A stretch of 64,000 nucleotides of DNA. Source: Posidonia oceanica (taxonomy: Eukaryota; Streptophyta; Magnoliopsida; Alismatales; Posidoniaceae). The stretch spans positions 27,130,001 through 27,194,000 of the forward strand of contig JAZBRS010000039.1 of assembly GCA_037176725.1 (NCBI GenBank), given 5' to 3'. This document shows positions 20,901 to 32,900 of this stretch, in pieces. Position numbers and translations under genes: made by a program. Below the pieces are notes generated by a model. The model had not been told where the DNA came from and did not search any database. It saw only the letters and a list, made by a program, of their open reading frames with translations. Positions within the stretch are counted from its first letter, which is position 1, and every line of letters begins with the position of its first letter.

Positions 20901-20960
20901 TTTTGAAGCCACCAAAGAGAGAGATCCACCAATTCAGCCTGTCAAAATGGGGTGTCAACA

Positions 20961-21673
20961 CAAGGCATGCAACCTACGCTCATGAATCAGGTTCAGCTGT
21001 ACGCAGTAGTCTTCGACCCACTTTACTTCTTCCAACACTACTTCTTGCAGGATCCGGAGCGAGGGGATCTCTACTTCAATGGGTAGGACAGCCTCCATGC
21101 CATAAGTAAGTGAATAAGGGGTTGCCCTTGTTGATGTCCGAACTGATGTTCTGGAGGCCCAAAGCGCATATGGAAGTTTGTCGTGCCAGTCCTTGTGAGT
21201 TTCTGCCATCTTCTTCAAGATCTTCACCAGATTCTTGTTGGCTGGCTCCACTACCCCGTTCATCTATGGCCGGTATGGCGAGGATCTGTGGTGCTTGACT
21301 TTGTAGTTGTGCAGATATTCCTCGAGCCTCATGGTAATGAAGTTGGTGCCATTATCAAAGATGATAGCATGCGGGACCCCATATCTGGCAATGATGTTGT
21401 TCCTGATGAACTTCTCTATTGCCGCGGCCATGACTGTTTTGTACAAGGCCGCTTCCACCCATATGGTGAAGTAATCAATCGCTACCAGTATGTAGCGGTG
21501 GCCGTTGGAGGCTGCGGGATGTATGGCTCCGACAATGTCTATTCCCTAGGTCGAGAAGGGCAAGGGTGCTGACATGCTGTGCAATTGTTGCGGAGGCGCA
21601 TGTATAAAATTCCCATGGATTTGGCAACTGTGGCATCTGCGCACAAACTGACAGCAATCTGCCTCCATGGTTG
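20961..21673 (-). pseudogene. Integrase core of element B, fragment 2
   Basis: Minus-strand reading runs T-M-E-A-D-C-C then FVRRCHSCQIHGN, through the catalytic core to HERRLHAL. The three catalytic acids are present: Asp in GIDIVGAI, Asp in FDNGTNF, and Glu in NGVVEPANKN. In-frame stops replace the Trp before GIDIVG and the Gln after SSPYRP; D has TGG and CAG at these places. Left and right ends coincide exactly with the CAAGG and GGTTG insertion points of C and D. Confidence 0.9.
21669..21673 (+). repeat. Target-site duplication of element D, left copy
   Basis: GGTTG (TGGTTG if six bases are counted) directly before the LTR; repeated at 50753-50757. Confidence 0.9.
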
Positions 21674-24600
21674 TGTTGACACCCCATCTTGGCAGGCCCG
21701 GACCCTTGGAGCCCTCTTGGTGATTGCTGGATCAAACCCCTAACCAAACCCTAGCCCTAATCCTCCTCTCTATCCTTCAAAATCAGCCTGTTTTGACCTA
21801 AGCCTTTACTCCTCTTCCCAACCTCAAAACCTAACCAAAAACCATAGGAAAATCCACCACTATCCACTCAACAAACCTACCCAAAGACCTAGGAATTTCC
21901 AAACCTAACCCATTCCCAAAAACCCTAGAAAACTTAGGAGAAACTACCCTTTTTCTACACCTTGAAACCCCTCCAAAACCTCCTTAGAATCAAACCAAAA
22001 CTTTAGACCCAAGACTTCAAACCCTAGACTACCCACTCACCAATTCTCCCCCCATTCCGAGACCTTTAAGACCCTCTTTCACCCAAATTATCCTTTTCTC
22101 TCTCCGAGATTATCATTTTCTCTCTCCTCTCTCTCTCCTGATTATCATCTCTCTTTCCATCCCTCTCTTATCCTTTTTCTGGTCTCTCTGTGGGCCCCCT
22201 CTGTGCTTCTATCCTTCCTCTATCTTATCCCTATTTTTACTTTATTTTTAATATTTTTTCTGAATTTCAAAAAATCGTTTTCCTCCAACCTATCTCTTTC
22301 CCTTTTATTTCCCTCTTTTTCCATTTCTTTCCTCCTTCTCTTTTACTTTTCCCTCTCTTGCAAAAATCCACAAAAACCCATAAAAATCTGTAAAATCTCA
22401 AAACACAAAAGAAACAAATCAGAACCCTAAGAAAAACAATCAAAAAATGTTAAACAAGCAATTAACAACTTAAACTTAACTTAAGCAAGCTAAAAAGAAA
22501 ACCAAGCATGCAAACTAAAAAATGCAAAACAAATCAAAAGAAAACACTGAAAAATCAAGGAGAAAGCTAAAATAAAATCAAAACCCACCAAAGGTAAAAA
22601 CCCCACTAAAAGAATTAAAAAAACAAACCCTAAAAAGAAGAATTAAAAATCAAACACTTAAACAAGTAATTAAGGAAGGCAAAAGACTTAACCTAGTAAA
22701 CATAAGAAAAACAAGTTAAAAACTTAATTAAAAAAGAAAAGAAAAACACATCTGAAAGTCCTAAAAAACACCCTATCAAACCAGAAAAATCCAACTAAAA
22801 ACTTCAAGAAAAATCAACAAAATAAAAATCAAAACATAACTTAAAAGACTTAAGAAGGAAAAACCCTAAGAGGACTACAACTTAAAAACCTAAAACCAAC
22901 CCTGATTAATAGGAAAATAAATCCTAAAAAATCCTAATTAATATCCTAAGTGTCCAACAAGGGAAATATAATTTTTAAAACAATTTAAAAAAGGCTTGAC
23001 AAACATTTAATCAAGTGAGAACCAATTAAGAACAAAACCAAAGCCCTAAAACCCTAATCAAGCCCAAAACACATTAATCAACTCAAAATAACCATTAAAA
23101 ATCTTAATTAAAATCCTAATCTACAGCACAACTCTTCTAATATTTTTATTTATTTTTAGTTTATTTTTACCTATTTTATTTCCCCATTCTACCCTCTCTT
23201 TCTCTCTTACTTCTCTTTTTCTTTCTTCCCTTTCTTCACTGGGCCCTCCGGCCCATTTCTTCTTTTTGTTCTTTTACTTTTTTTCCTTCTTCGGCCCACA
23301 GCGCAGTCCGGCCCGCTTTCTCCTTCTTCTTCCTTCTTCTTCCTCGCGCTTCCACTGGCTTTTTTTCTTTCTTCCCGTGAGCTGCTGCCAACAGTCTTCC
23401 CTCCTCCGGTTTAAATTCAAGCTTCCATCACTTCGGTCTACAGCAGCTCGCCGCCTCTCCTCTGTCTCAGCACCAAATCCGGAGCCGGTCGCCTCGCCGT
23501 CTCCTCTGCTGCAGTGGCCGCCGCTGAATTCAAAATCAGCAAGCGCGCCAGTAGCCAGCCTTCACCAGTTAAAACCCTCCGCTCCTCCTTCAATTCGAGC
23601 AGACTAAGAGTGGACAGAGAGCGGATTGAGAGGGTGAGAGAGAGAGCAAGCTTCAGAGAGCGAGAGCAGATCCCAGAGCCCAATTCCAGAGAGCATTTCC
23701 ACTCCATTTCTTCCACCTAAAACAACCTTCTTCTCTTCTTCTCTACCTCCTCCAATTTCCAGAAGAGAGAGCGGCAAGAGAGAGTGTTTGAGAGCCACCT
23801 TTGCGTCCCGGAGAGAGCCTCCAATTCTCCAGCCTTCTCCACTCAATTGCCTTCCGTTTCCTTTCTGAAATCTTCAGAAAAACCTTCTCTACCTTTTCCA
23901 GCGAAACAAACCTGCTTCAAGCCTCCATCTTTCTCCCAATTACTCCCCCAACTTCACCCAACACACAGCCAGTTCCCTTCACCATCTCCCAGCCATTCCA
24001 CCACTGAAACCACCTCTGATCACCCGACACTCCAACTGCAAACCCAACTCAGATCCCTCCAGAATTCCCTTCACTCCCGTCCACCAGATCCCACCAAAAT
24101 CCACCTAGACATTCGCCAGCATTCCACCTTTCCAGAGCCCCAGACCTCCGGCCCTAACTCTCACCACAGATCCCAAACAACACAACAAACACCTGCATCA
24201 GCCACTGACCAGAAATTCAACCCAGCTCCAATTCCACTCCACGCCTTCCAGAACCCTTCTCCAAGCATCCAACCTCACTCGCCGAACCTCCAGCAACCTC
24301 CCGGAGGGCTTCGCTCCGCCAGACGAGCAGCAACAACTCCCCCCGGCCTCCGGCTGCCACCCTGAACCCACAACCTAGCGGATTCCCCTCCAGTCTTCGC
24401 AGCTCACGTCTGACCACCCGGGAAGCACCGGAGGGACGTTCTGAAGCGGTTCCAATCTTCGCGAGCTGCCGGCGACGCCCGCAGCGACCGGACGGCCTTC
24501 ACCGGTGACTGCTGAAGCCGCCGACGTCGGGAGGACATCTCAGGCGCGAAGAAAGGTAACCATTGCTTCCCTTAGCTTCCTCTTCTTCTTCTCTTGCTTC

Positions 24601-27505
24601 CCCAGCCTTTAGAATAGATTTTCCGGTCCTCCTACTCCGTCCTCGACTCGCCGGATAGCGTCTCTTCTCCGGCGCCGGCTGCTGTTCCTCCGGACGCTCC
24701 GACCAGCAGGAAGGTCCCCGGTTGGTTCCCTAAGCTCCGCATGGTCGCCAGCCACGCCCTCCGCCAGCCCCGCGCATCCTCAGCCTCCCCTGTCGGCAGC
24801 CACGAGCTCTGGAAGCTTTGTGCTACAATGCTCGTCGCCGTCGACGATCAGCACTGTTCATTTATTTTTCTTCAGTATAGTTTTAGGTGTAAATATTGCA
24901 TATCTGCCTTAAGTTTTTCAATTTTTGCACTTTAGTCCTTCTGTCTTTATTTCAGCTTAGTTTTTAATTAAATACTATGCCAAATTGCAGCTTTTATCCA
25001 TGTTTTCCACTATTTGCCTTTTAGTCCTGTTACTGTGCTGTGCTGTTATAATATTTTGCAGTTTAGCCCTCCTATTTTTGATTTTTGCATATAAGTCCTG
25101 TCTTGAATCCGTTCATTTATTTGCTGGCATTTTATCATACTGCATTGCATTCTAGGTCCCTGCATGTTTCTGTTTTTGCATGTAAGTCCATTGCACTGTA
25201 GAACTTAGGGTTTATTTTCTTATTTTGCATACTGCATTGCATATCTTATCTTCTAGTTTTGCATACTTGCATTTGGGTCCATTTTAAATGGACAGTAACT
25301 GTGTTGCATGTATTTTGGTTTATTGCATTGCATTTTGGACCCTGATCTTTTTAAAAATTACACTGCAGTCCTGTTCCCTGATTTTCAGAGCATGTTTTCC
25401 ATACTAAATTGCATTTTTAGCCCCTGCATGATTACAAAATCACACATAGGTCCTTGCATCTTTTAAAAATCATGTGAAAAGACCATTTTGCCCCTAGGTT
25501 GCATTCTAGCTCCTATGCCTACCAAATTGCATATAGACCTTCCACTAGTATTCCCGGACTCCCCAGAACCCTGTTTTCTGGAAAATTTGCATTCTAGACC
25601 CTAGTTTTCTTAAAATTGCTTTCTGATCCCTCTCTGCTTTCAAAACTTCTCCTAAAGCATACCCTCTTTTTAAAACAACTTTCCTAGCCTAGTTTTTGCA
25701 AAATGAAGCCCAGCCCTCTCCTGTTTTCAAAACCCTTTCCTGTGAACCCCTGTTTTCTGGAAAATTTGCATTTTCAGCCCCTTTATTTTTCAAAATGCTT
25801 TCTGAACTCCTGGCTTTTCCCAGTTTCTTCTCTTTGTTTTTTCTTGCTTTTGCATGCATCCTGCACTCATCTAGTCTTGCATTTTAGCATCTTCTTGCAC
25901 ACACTAAGCACTTTTAGCTCCCTTCCACTTGGGAGAACCTTTTGCACATCCCTAGGACCTCCTGAACACCTAGATCTGTTCTTCTCCCCTGTTCTGGCCC
26001 TTCCGCCTTGAAGCTGCGATATCTTCCCATCCGGCCGTTGGATCTTCTCAAGTAAGCTGCCCAGGCGACCGCAGCGAAGCGCTCTTCAGCATGGACCAGA
26101 CAGATTTCAGATCAGGCTCCCGGATTTCCAGGTATGTCCCCCTGAACCCTTGCATTGCATTTGCATACCATTTGCACAGTTTTCCTTGTTTTCGCTTTCT
26201 GTCTCTTTGAGCATGTAGAATAGGGCCTCCCCTTTCTGCTTGTATCTTCCAATCCCCGTTTCACGTACCCCTGAGTGTTTTGTGTTGAGTTTTCCCTGGA
26301 TCTATCACTTAATGTGACTTTCTTCCCCCTTTCCCACGATCCGATCGCATCGCGAGCTTTGGGCAGCATGCGAGACACACCGTGGAACGGTTTAGCGGGA
26401 AACAGTCGCAAAGAGGTGGTAATCCCTCCATTTGCACACTCTCCCCTCTGTAGGTCTTCACACCTATTCCGAGTGGTCCTAAACGACGTCTGTTCTTACA
26501 CACACGTTGTTTTGCCCCCCTTTGGCCTCTTCCGATCTTTTCTGCATTCTTGCATTCGCATGGCTTTTCCGAGGTTTTGCTTCGCTGTTTTGGCACCGTT
26601 TCGCGTGCCTGCTCTCGTTTTGGCACCGTTTTGCGTGCCTGCTTTGCTTTTGCGCCGTTCTGCGCACTCGCTTTCCTTTTGGCACGATTTTGTGTGCCCG
26701 CTATCATCTTTTGCACCGTTTCGCGTGCCATTCTGTTTTCTTGTCTTGTTTTGCACGCTGCCTGGCTTTCTCGCTTGTTTTGCGTGCCGGTTTTGCTCTT
26801 TTGCATCGTTCTACGTGCCTTTCTTGTTTCTCGCCTTGTTTTGCATGTTTTACGCCATTTTCCCTTGCATGTCGGTTGCATTGCATGGTTTTCTCGCTGT
26901 TTCGCTTTTTCGCCTGCATTTGCATATAGGGCTGTGATGCTTACTGTCTGGAGTTCTCACGAGCTTGGTTTCGCCTGGTTCGGAACACGGACAGCGTAGC
27001 TGAGCACTTAGAGAGCACGTTTACTTCCCTGCTTTGTTTCTTCCCACCTAGAGCACACCTTGAGCATTCATTCAGGCATTTATAGGCACATAGGCATTCA
27101 ATCCTGCATTTTCCTGCGTATGCGAGCGTAAGCCTAGAAAGACCGATTCTCGGGCGTGTCGGGGGTGCCTAACACCTTCCCCGCGCGTAACAGGAGTCCT
27201 TACCCTGTCTTTTGGCCCGCAATGACCGTACTGCCCTTATCTTAGGCTAGAGTCATCTCATTTGCATTTGTTTGCATTTGTTTTCCTTTGCATTGCTTTG
27301 CTTTGCATTTCTTGCTCGGTTTTGCGTGTTAATTCACGCATTTCTCCGGTTTTCCTTGTCTCCCGTTAATAGACATGGTGGCGACTCTGATTTGTCTTAT
27401 CTTTCCTTTTTCTCCTCGATTCCAAGTGTTTTCGAGTTGAGCCTCTTCCTCGGATCTCAATCGCCGCTGGAAATAGCGAGCCTGATTCCGATCGGGATCG
27501 CTACA
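21674..27505 (+). mobile_element. 5' LTR of element D
   Basis: TGTTGACACC..GGGATCGCTACA. Sub-regions: CCCTAG-rich start; repeated ATTATC-TTTTCTCTCTCC (about 22085-22160); A-rich strand 22390-23115; GC-rich block 23280-24860 with a donor-like AAAG|GTAACC near 24554; TTGCAT motif array 24890-25910; a CAG|GTATGT donor-like site near 26130; CGTTTTGCGTGCC array 26580-26860; conserved block 27116-27255. The transcription start could not be placed. A 193-codon frame (23784-24365) is present in both LTR copies, but without other evidence I do not call it a gene. Confidence 0.93.
27116..27255 (+). promoter_or_regulatory. Conserved LTR-terminal block with hairpin (D, 5' LTR)
   Basis: Same block as 11881-12010. 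The hairpin GGTG-CCTAA-CACC is at 27164-27176. Confidence 0.6.
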
Positions 27506-27506
27506 G

Positions 27507-27524
27507 TGGCGACTCTGCTGGGGA
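27507..27524 (+). promoter_or_regulatory. Primer-binding site of element D
   Basis: TGGCGACTCTGCTGGGGA, one base after the LTR end. It begins TGG as expected for pairing with a tRNA 3' CCA end. The sequence resembles the tRNA-Arg-type site I recall for Ogre/Tat elements. Confidence 0.85.
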
Positions 27525-28836
27525 CTAGACTAGACTCCGGCTTTCATTCCTGGCTTTTCGCTCGCTTGTTTTGCAGCTTTGTCTGCCTTGTGTGCCTTCC
27601 GTGCCTGTTTTGCTCACTTTTCTGTGCAAACTCCTAGCAAGTCGCTTCGTGGCTACTTTGCTTAGGTTTTTGCACCTCTTTTGTCTCGGTTTGCGCTTTC
27701 CTTTGCTTGGCTTCGCTTGTTTGCTTGTTTATTTACTTATTGCCTTGCTTATGCTCCTATTTCTTTATAGTCTGCTTACTTTTACCTTGTTTTACCTTAC
27801 TTGCTTATTACTGCTTTAATTCCCACACATTACATGTCTACATACTTTGTTTGGCTAAAATACATGCTTTTTGGATATTGAATGCTTCTTTTACACTCTT
27901 GCTATGTCACTACGCACGCACATACTATGCTTACATGTCTTTTGACTTGATGAATGTTTCTTTTTCACCATTATATTCACAAACACTCGCACATGCCATG
28001 AACATGCCTTTTGTTGTGTTGTATGATGGTTGCTTGCCATTTTGAATGATTTTCTTCCCTTTTGCACTTGCCATGCTTAGGATAGTAGAGACTTGTCTGC
28101 TTCCCCCATGGTTAACTAAAAAACGCAAGTAAAAAGAACTTCTAGGGGCAACTAGAGACTACAAACAATCCTTCACTCCCTTTGGTTAATAAAATGTGCA
28201 AGATAAAAAACTCTAATCATTTTGCATAAGCATCATATAGGGCATGCATTCTTCTCCTCTGAGTCCACCTACTAGTCTGCGAAGGACGGTTCCGGCCTCT
28301 TGTTCCACTGCTTTGGGCGTGGCATAAGTTGGTCGGTCCGTCCCCTCCTTGTCCGGGGGTCGTGTCGGTGTTAGTAGAGGGTACCACCCACGCTTTGGCG
28401 GGGTAGAGGCCACCAACGCACCACCCTGTCATTACCTGAGCTTTGGGCCGGGAGTTAGACAGGGGACCTACTTTTTCTGACCTGAGTCGGTGACCCGTAC
28501 ATCCAGGGATACCCGGAGTAGACAGCCTTGCTAGGAAACACTAGTTAGGCAAGGGGGGCATACTAGAAAGCATGCACATCATTCATGCCACTTAACTAAC
28601 TCATTTGCATTCATCTTTTAGTTTCTAACCCTAATTTCCTCCTGTTGTGTCAGCGTGATCGGTAAGCGAGTTTCCCTTCGCCAGAGCTCGAGTATCGACC
28701 CCCGTTGACGCCCTTTTGCGACTTAGTTCGCGACCATTCCCCTTCCGAGCTATCCGCACTTGCGACGATAGCTCCTCTTAGGAAGCACCGCTTGAATACT
28801 CGTCGCAGCCCTGTTCTCACACGCTCTAGGTCAGCG
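27525..28836 (+). other. Untranslated leader of element D
   Basis: About 1.3 kb without a credible gene; T-rich at first. The conserved leader block (28248-28470) is very close to A's 131-370. A candidate splice acceptor (ACTAAC then CATCTTTTAG) lies near 28596-28620, about 220 bases before the gag ATG. Confidence 0.6.
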
Positions 28837-29994
28837 ATGGCCCAGTACGTTAGTGAGTCTTCTTTTACTCCTGCCACGGAGGGTGTTTCCGTTCCAGCCC
28901 CTCCGGTTGCTCCTTCTGTCCCCCTTGTTCCCCCTCCGACGCCAGGGTTTCCACCTCTGACGTCTCTAGGTTCTCAGTACACCCCGGGACAGTGGCAAGC
29001 CTCCCTTCCTCCGGATCCGGTCGCCGAGTCTATCTTGACGGCCGTTACTCGCGTTCCGGAGACGCCACTGCCCCCTCCGTCCCAGGGATACGTCGCTTTC
29101 GACATCCCTTCCACCGCTGCTGCGACTTTTTCCGTAGATCCCCTCCTTCCCGGACCATCTATGTTCGTGCCTCTTGCTTCTCAATCCCCGCCGGCACTGC
29201 ACTTCAGCGTCCCCACTGCCGAGACACCCGAAGCGCAGTACCAGCACCTGATGGAGCTTGCCCAGAGACTGCAGGGCATGGCTCTATCGGTTCGTCCTTC
29301 TTCTGTCTCTGTCATCCCTGAGGTTCCTCCGAGGCCAGTTCCTGCATTTCTTGCATCAACCTCTGCACCTCCACCTCGACCATCGTCGCAACTGCCCACG
29401 GTTCCGACGATGGGGGCTCGTTTATGGCCTCCTCCTGCACAACACTTGGCACAGCATGCTCCACTTCCTTCTGGTGGTCAACCCTTTGGACCGGCTGGAG
29501 CCCAGTACCTCACTGGCTCGCTGTCTGGCACCCCGCCTGTACAGCAACTGGTGCTCCGTCATCCTCCCCCTATCCCAGCACAGCATGGCATTTATTCTTC
29601 TCCTCTCCACCAGGTCCAGCATCCTACATACACTCCTGCATACACTATCCCCCAGCACGGATACGCCGGCCATCCCATTGCTCCACCAGGCGACGCTATG
29701 GTAGATCCGGAGGAGCACTTAGGTGCGACCCATTCAGCGTATGTGCTCACCACCCCTGTTGATCCCTCTCCTACAGCAGCAATCCCAGACCCCATCAACA
29801 ACCGGATGGACGTCTTGGAGAAGGCACTACGACTAGTGCAGGGTACTGAGCACCAGACCTACCAATTCCGAGACCTCTGTTGCTTTCCAGAGGCGGTACT
29901 CCCTCCGAAGTTCAAAATCCAGGACTTCGAGAAGTATAATGGTAGGGGCTGCCCCGTAGCACACCTGAAGGCGTATTGCGGTGATCTCGCTTAG
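28837..29994 (+). CDS. gag: Gag N-terminal open segment (element D)
   Basis: 386 codons from MAQYVSES. A proline-, alanine- and serine-rich region precedes the capsid-like part that begins near NRMDVLEKALRLVQG (about 29800) and runs to CPVAHLKAYCGDLA. It ends at a TAG (29992) where A has CAG in DLAQLQADERLL, so the domain really continues. Gag would form cytoplasmic virus-like particles that package element RNA. The ATG at 28837 is preferred over the upstream in-frame ATG 28705 because A's gag also starts with MAQ. Confidence 0.8.
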   Translation: MAQYVSESSFTPATEGVSVPAPPVAPSVPLVPPPTPGFPPLTSLGSQYTPGQWQASLPPDPVAESILTAVTRVPETPLPPPSQGYVAFDIPSTAAATFSVDPLLPGPSMFVPLASQSPPALHFSVPTAETPEAQYQHLMELAQRLQGMALSVRPSSVSVIPEVPPRPVPAFLASTSAPPPRPSSQLPTVPTMGARLWPPPAQHLAQHAPLPSGGQPFGPAGAQYLTGSLSGTPPVQQLVLRHPPPIPAQHGIYSSPLHQVQHPTYTPAYTIPQHGYAGHPIAPPGDAMVDPEEHLGATHSAYVLTTPVDPSPTAAIPDPINNRMDVLEKALRLVQGTEHQTYQFRDLCCFPEAVLPPKFKIQDFEKYNGRGCPVAHLKAYCGDLA

Positions 29995-32900
29995 CTTCAG
30001 GCTGACGAGAGGTTGCTGATCTGCTTGTTCCAGAAGAGTTTGACCGGGCCGGCACTCAAGTGGTTCACATCACTCGATATGTCAGCCATCAAGACTTGGA
30101 ACGACCTCAGTCAGGCGTTCCTGGAGCAATACTCCTTCAACCTCGATCTTGTCCCAAAGAAGGCGGACTTGATCGCCATCAAGCAGAACTCTGGCGAGCC
30201 GTTCGGGGAGTACGTCGGCCGCTGGCGCGCCCTTGCCTCTCAGGTTCGAGATAGACCCTCTGACGAGGAATCTATCGAGATCGTCATCAAAGGGGCGCAG
30301 CCGTCTCTCGGGGCTCTGCTTAGCATTCAGCCAGTCACTACTTTCGCAGCACTCATCAGAGCTGGAGCGCGCATAGAGAGTTCTTTGCGGAGTGGCAACT
30401 TCCCGGCTCTCTCTGCGTTCGCTAAGCAGGCAGCGATCGGCAGCAACAGTGCCAACAGCAGCACCTTCAACAACAACAACAGCGGCAGCAGCAACAACCG
30501 CCCGAAGAGGAAGGACTCGCCGAAACCCGCTGTTGCATTCGTCGATTCTCCTGCTGTGCCTGTTCGCTTGCCGTCTCGGCCTGCCCCAGCTCAGATGGTG
30601 TACGCTCCTGCACCTAGGATCCCGCACACACCGCACATCACTACCACCGCTAGACCGGTCTATCTTGCCGCACCGGTTCAGCAAGGCTCACACCCAAGGC
30701 AAAGAAGACCACCCGTTGAGAGGAGGAATTTCACCCCACTGGTGGAACCACTCACGGACATCTTGCCGAAGGTGGCATCGCTCCTGAAGTTCCCGGAGGT
30801 CCGTCCGCCGCCAAGCCCTCTGCTGCATTGGTTTAGGCCGGACCTCTTCTGTAATTTCCATCGAAGCGTCGGGCATTCGACGGATAATTGCTTCTCCTTG
30901 CGGAACGCAATTCAGGACCTGATCGAATCGGGGACGATTGTGATCGACACGCACGAGGCATCCACTCAAGCACGCACTCATGCATCTGCATCTCCAGCTG
31001 TTCCCCCGCATTCTGGCATCGTCCGCCAACCTTTACCGGAGCACTCTTATCCGGGAGGGGCGGGAACCTCAGGCGTCCACTCTGTCTTTCCTTCCGGGCC
31101 TGCTACTTCTGTAGTAGACCCTTCTGATCTTATCTCTGACATCTCTGAGCCTTTCCCGGTCAGTCTCTATCTTGCGGCAGTTGCCGGCTCCGAGTCGGGA
31201 ATCCATTTGATCCGACCACGTGCCAGGCCGGAGCGCCCTCTCGCGCCTCCCGCCATGCTCCCTCAGGCTCAATCCCCTGTACACCTCTTAGCTAGAGCCC
31301 AGCCTAGTTCTCCCATTCACCTTTTAGGGCAGCCTCAGCTACACCTTCTAGGCAGACCTCAACCTGCCCCGGCCTTCCCACCCCAACAACCATATCCCCT
31401 AGATAGACCTCAACATCCTGTAGAACCCCCTGTAACCCCTCCTGTGCTCGCAGCACATGCTCCAGTCGTCATTAATTTGACCCTGGACACCTATCGCGTC
31501 CCTTACAGCTACGCCACAGAAATGTGTGCGGAAGTAACGCGATCGGGGAGGGTTTACAGACCCCCAATACCGGCAACTAGGCCAACTCACCCTGGACCTA
31601 TTATACCCCCACCCTCGGGCCAACCCTTAGCAGATCCAACTCTAGATCAGCCCGTAGCTAGACAAATCCCTAGCCAGCCTGTAGTAACCCAGCTTCCTGC
31701 CACTACCCCTTTAGAACCTGCTAGAATCACCCCTCCAGCTGCCAGGAGAAGCCAACCTAAAGCAGACCTAACTTCCCAGCTTAAGAAGGTCAAAGCCGAC
31801 ATCTCCATCTGGGATTTGATCCACACTTCTGCCGAGCACCGCGAGGCTTTTCTTCGCGTGTTCCTGGCTGCTCGTGTGTCCCAGTCCATTGAGCCTTCTG
31901 CCTTGGAGAGCATGGTTGGGTTAATCGCGGAGCCCCAGGTCATCTCTTTTACGAGTGATGAGCTGCCTCCGGCAAAGATTAATCACAACCAGCCCCTATT
32001 CGTCACGGTGCAGTTCAAAAGCTTTCGCATTCCCCTAACGCTGGTTGATAACGAGTCAGGCCTTAATGTCTGCCCCTTGCGAACAGCAACCAAGCTCGGA
32101 TTCAAAGCCGAGGATATCACGCCAGCCGTGAAGGGAATGACTGCTTTTGACAACACTCACCATGACGCTCTAGGGATTCTGATTATCCCTCTGGCTATCG
32201 GTCCGGTCGTCTTCGACATAGAATTCTATGTCGTCGACTTGAAGCCTAACTTCAATCTTCTGCTTGGGCGCCCTTGGCTCCACAAGCATCAAGTCCTTCC
32301 TTCGACCCTCCATCGAATGATAAAGTACCGTTGTGGCGATGATGTCATTGTCGTCATGGCGGAGAACTTTGAGAAGGAGCGGATTGAAGCAGTCTCTCCC
32401 GTGTCTTCGCAATCTATCCCGTTTGACCCCGAGACTTCTGAAGCCCTATATCGCGTTAACCAGTGCGAGCCAGTTAACTTCGTTCCTGATCTTGAATGTG
32501 TCAACTCCTTGACCGTTCACAATAACCCCTTTCGAATGGTCGAGAATGTATGTCACAGGTGGGGTTACACAAAGGGTACGCCGCTCGGGCGTCACGGCCA
32601 AGGGATCGCGGAGCCGATCGTAGCAGTGGAGCGAAGGAAATCTGAAGGTCTCGGCTACGAACCAAAGCTCGATGAAGATCACTGCTTCCAGCTCAAAGCC
32701 CATGCACCAGCCATTCCCAGAGACCTCACTAACATTACCAGTGCAGGAATTCTGGGATCAACCGACTACCAAGCCACAGCGCCGGCAGAGGATTGGGTGT
32801 GTATTGAGGACTACTACTCGGATGAGGAGCAGTCTGATGCAACAGAGGCAGTCCCAATCAACTCAGCAGAAACAGTGGTCAGAGCAGAGGCCCCACAGTC

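Larger units (their letters stand above)
15700..20960 (-). mobile_element. Solo LTR C, inserted in the integrase of element B
   Basis: Reads, on the minus strand, from TGTTGACACCCCATTTTGACAGG (20960) to GAGATTACTACA (15700): 5261 bp with TG..CA ends, flanked by CAAGG on both sides. No internal region follows either end, so unequal LTR-LTR recombination removed the rest. Content mirrors LTR A in reverse: conserved block at 15990-16121, a degenerate GGACCTAAATGCAA array at 17030-18370, a GC-rich block at 18440-19250, and a T-rich stretch at 19830-20470. A telobox-like cluster lies at 20665-20900. Open frames in it are not genes. Confidence 0.93.

Noticed and set aside
23784..24365. 193-codon frame present in both LTRs of D (also 47029-47610)
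   Set aside because: The two LTRs are near identical by descent, so shared openness is not evidence; no recognisable domain, proline/serine-rich composition.
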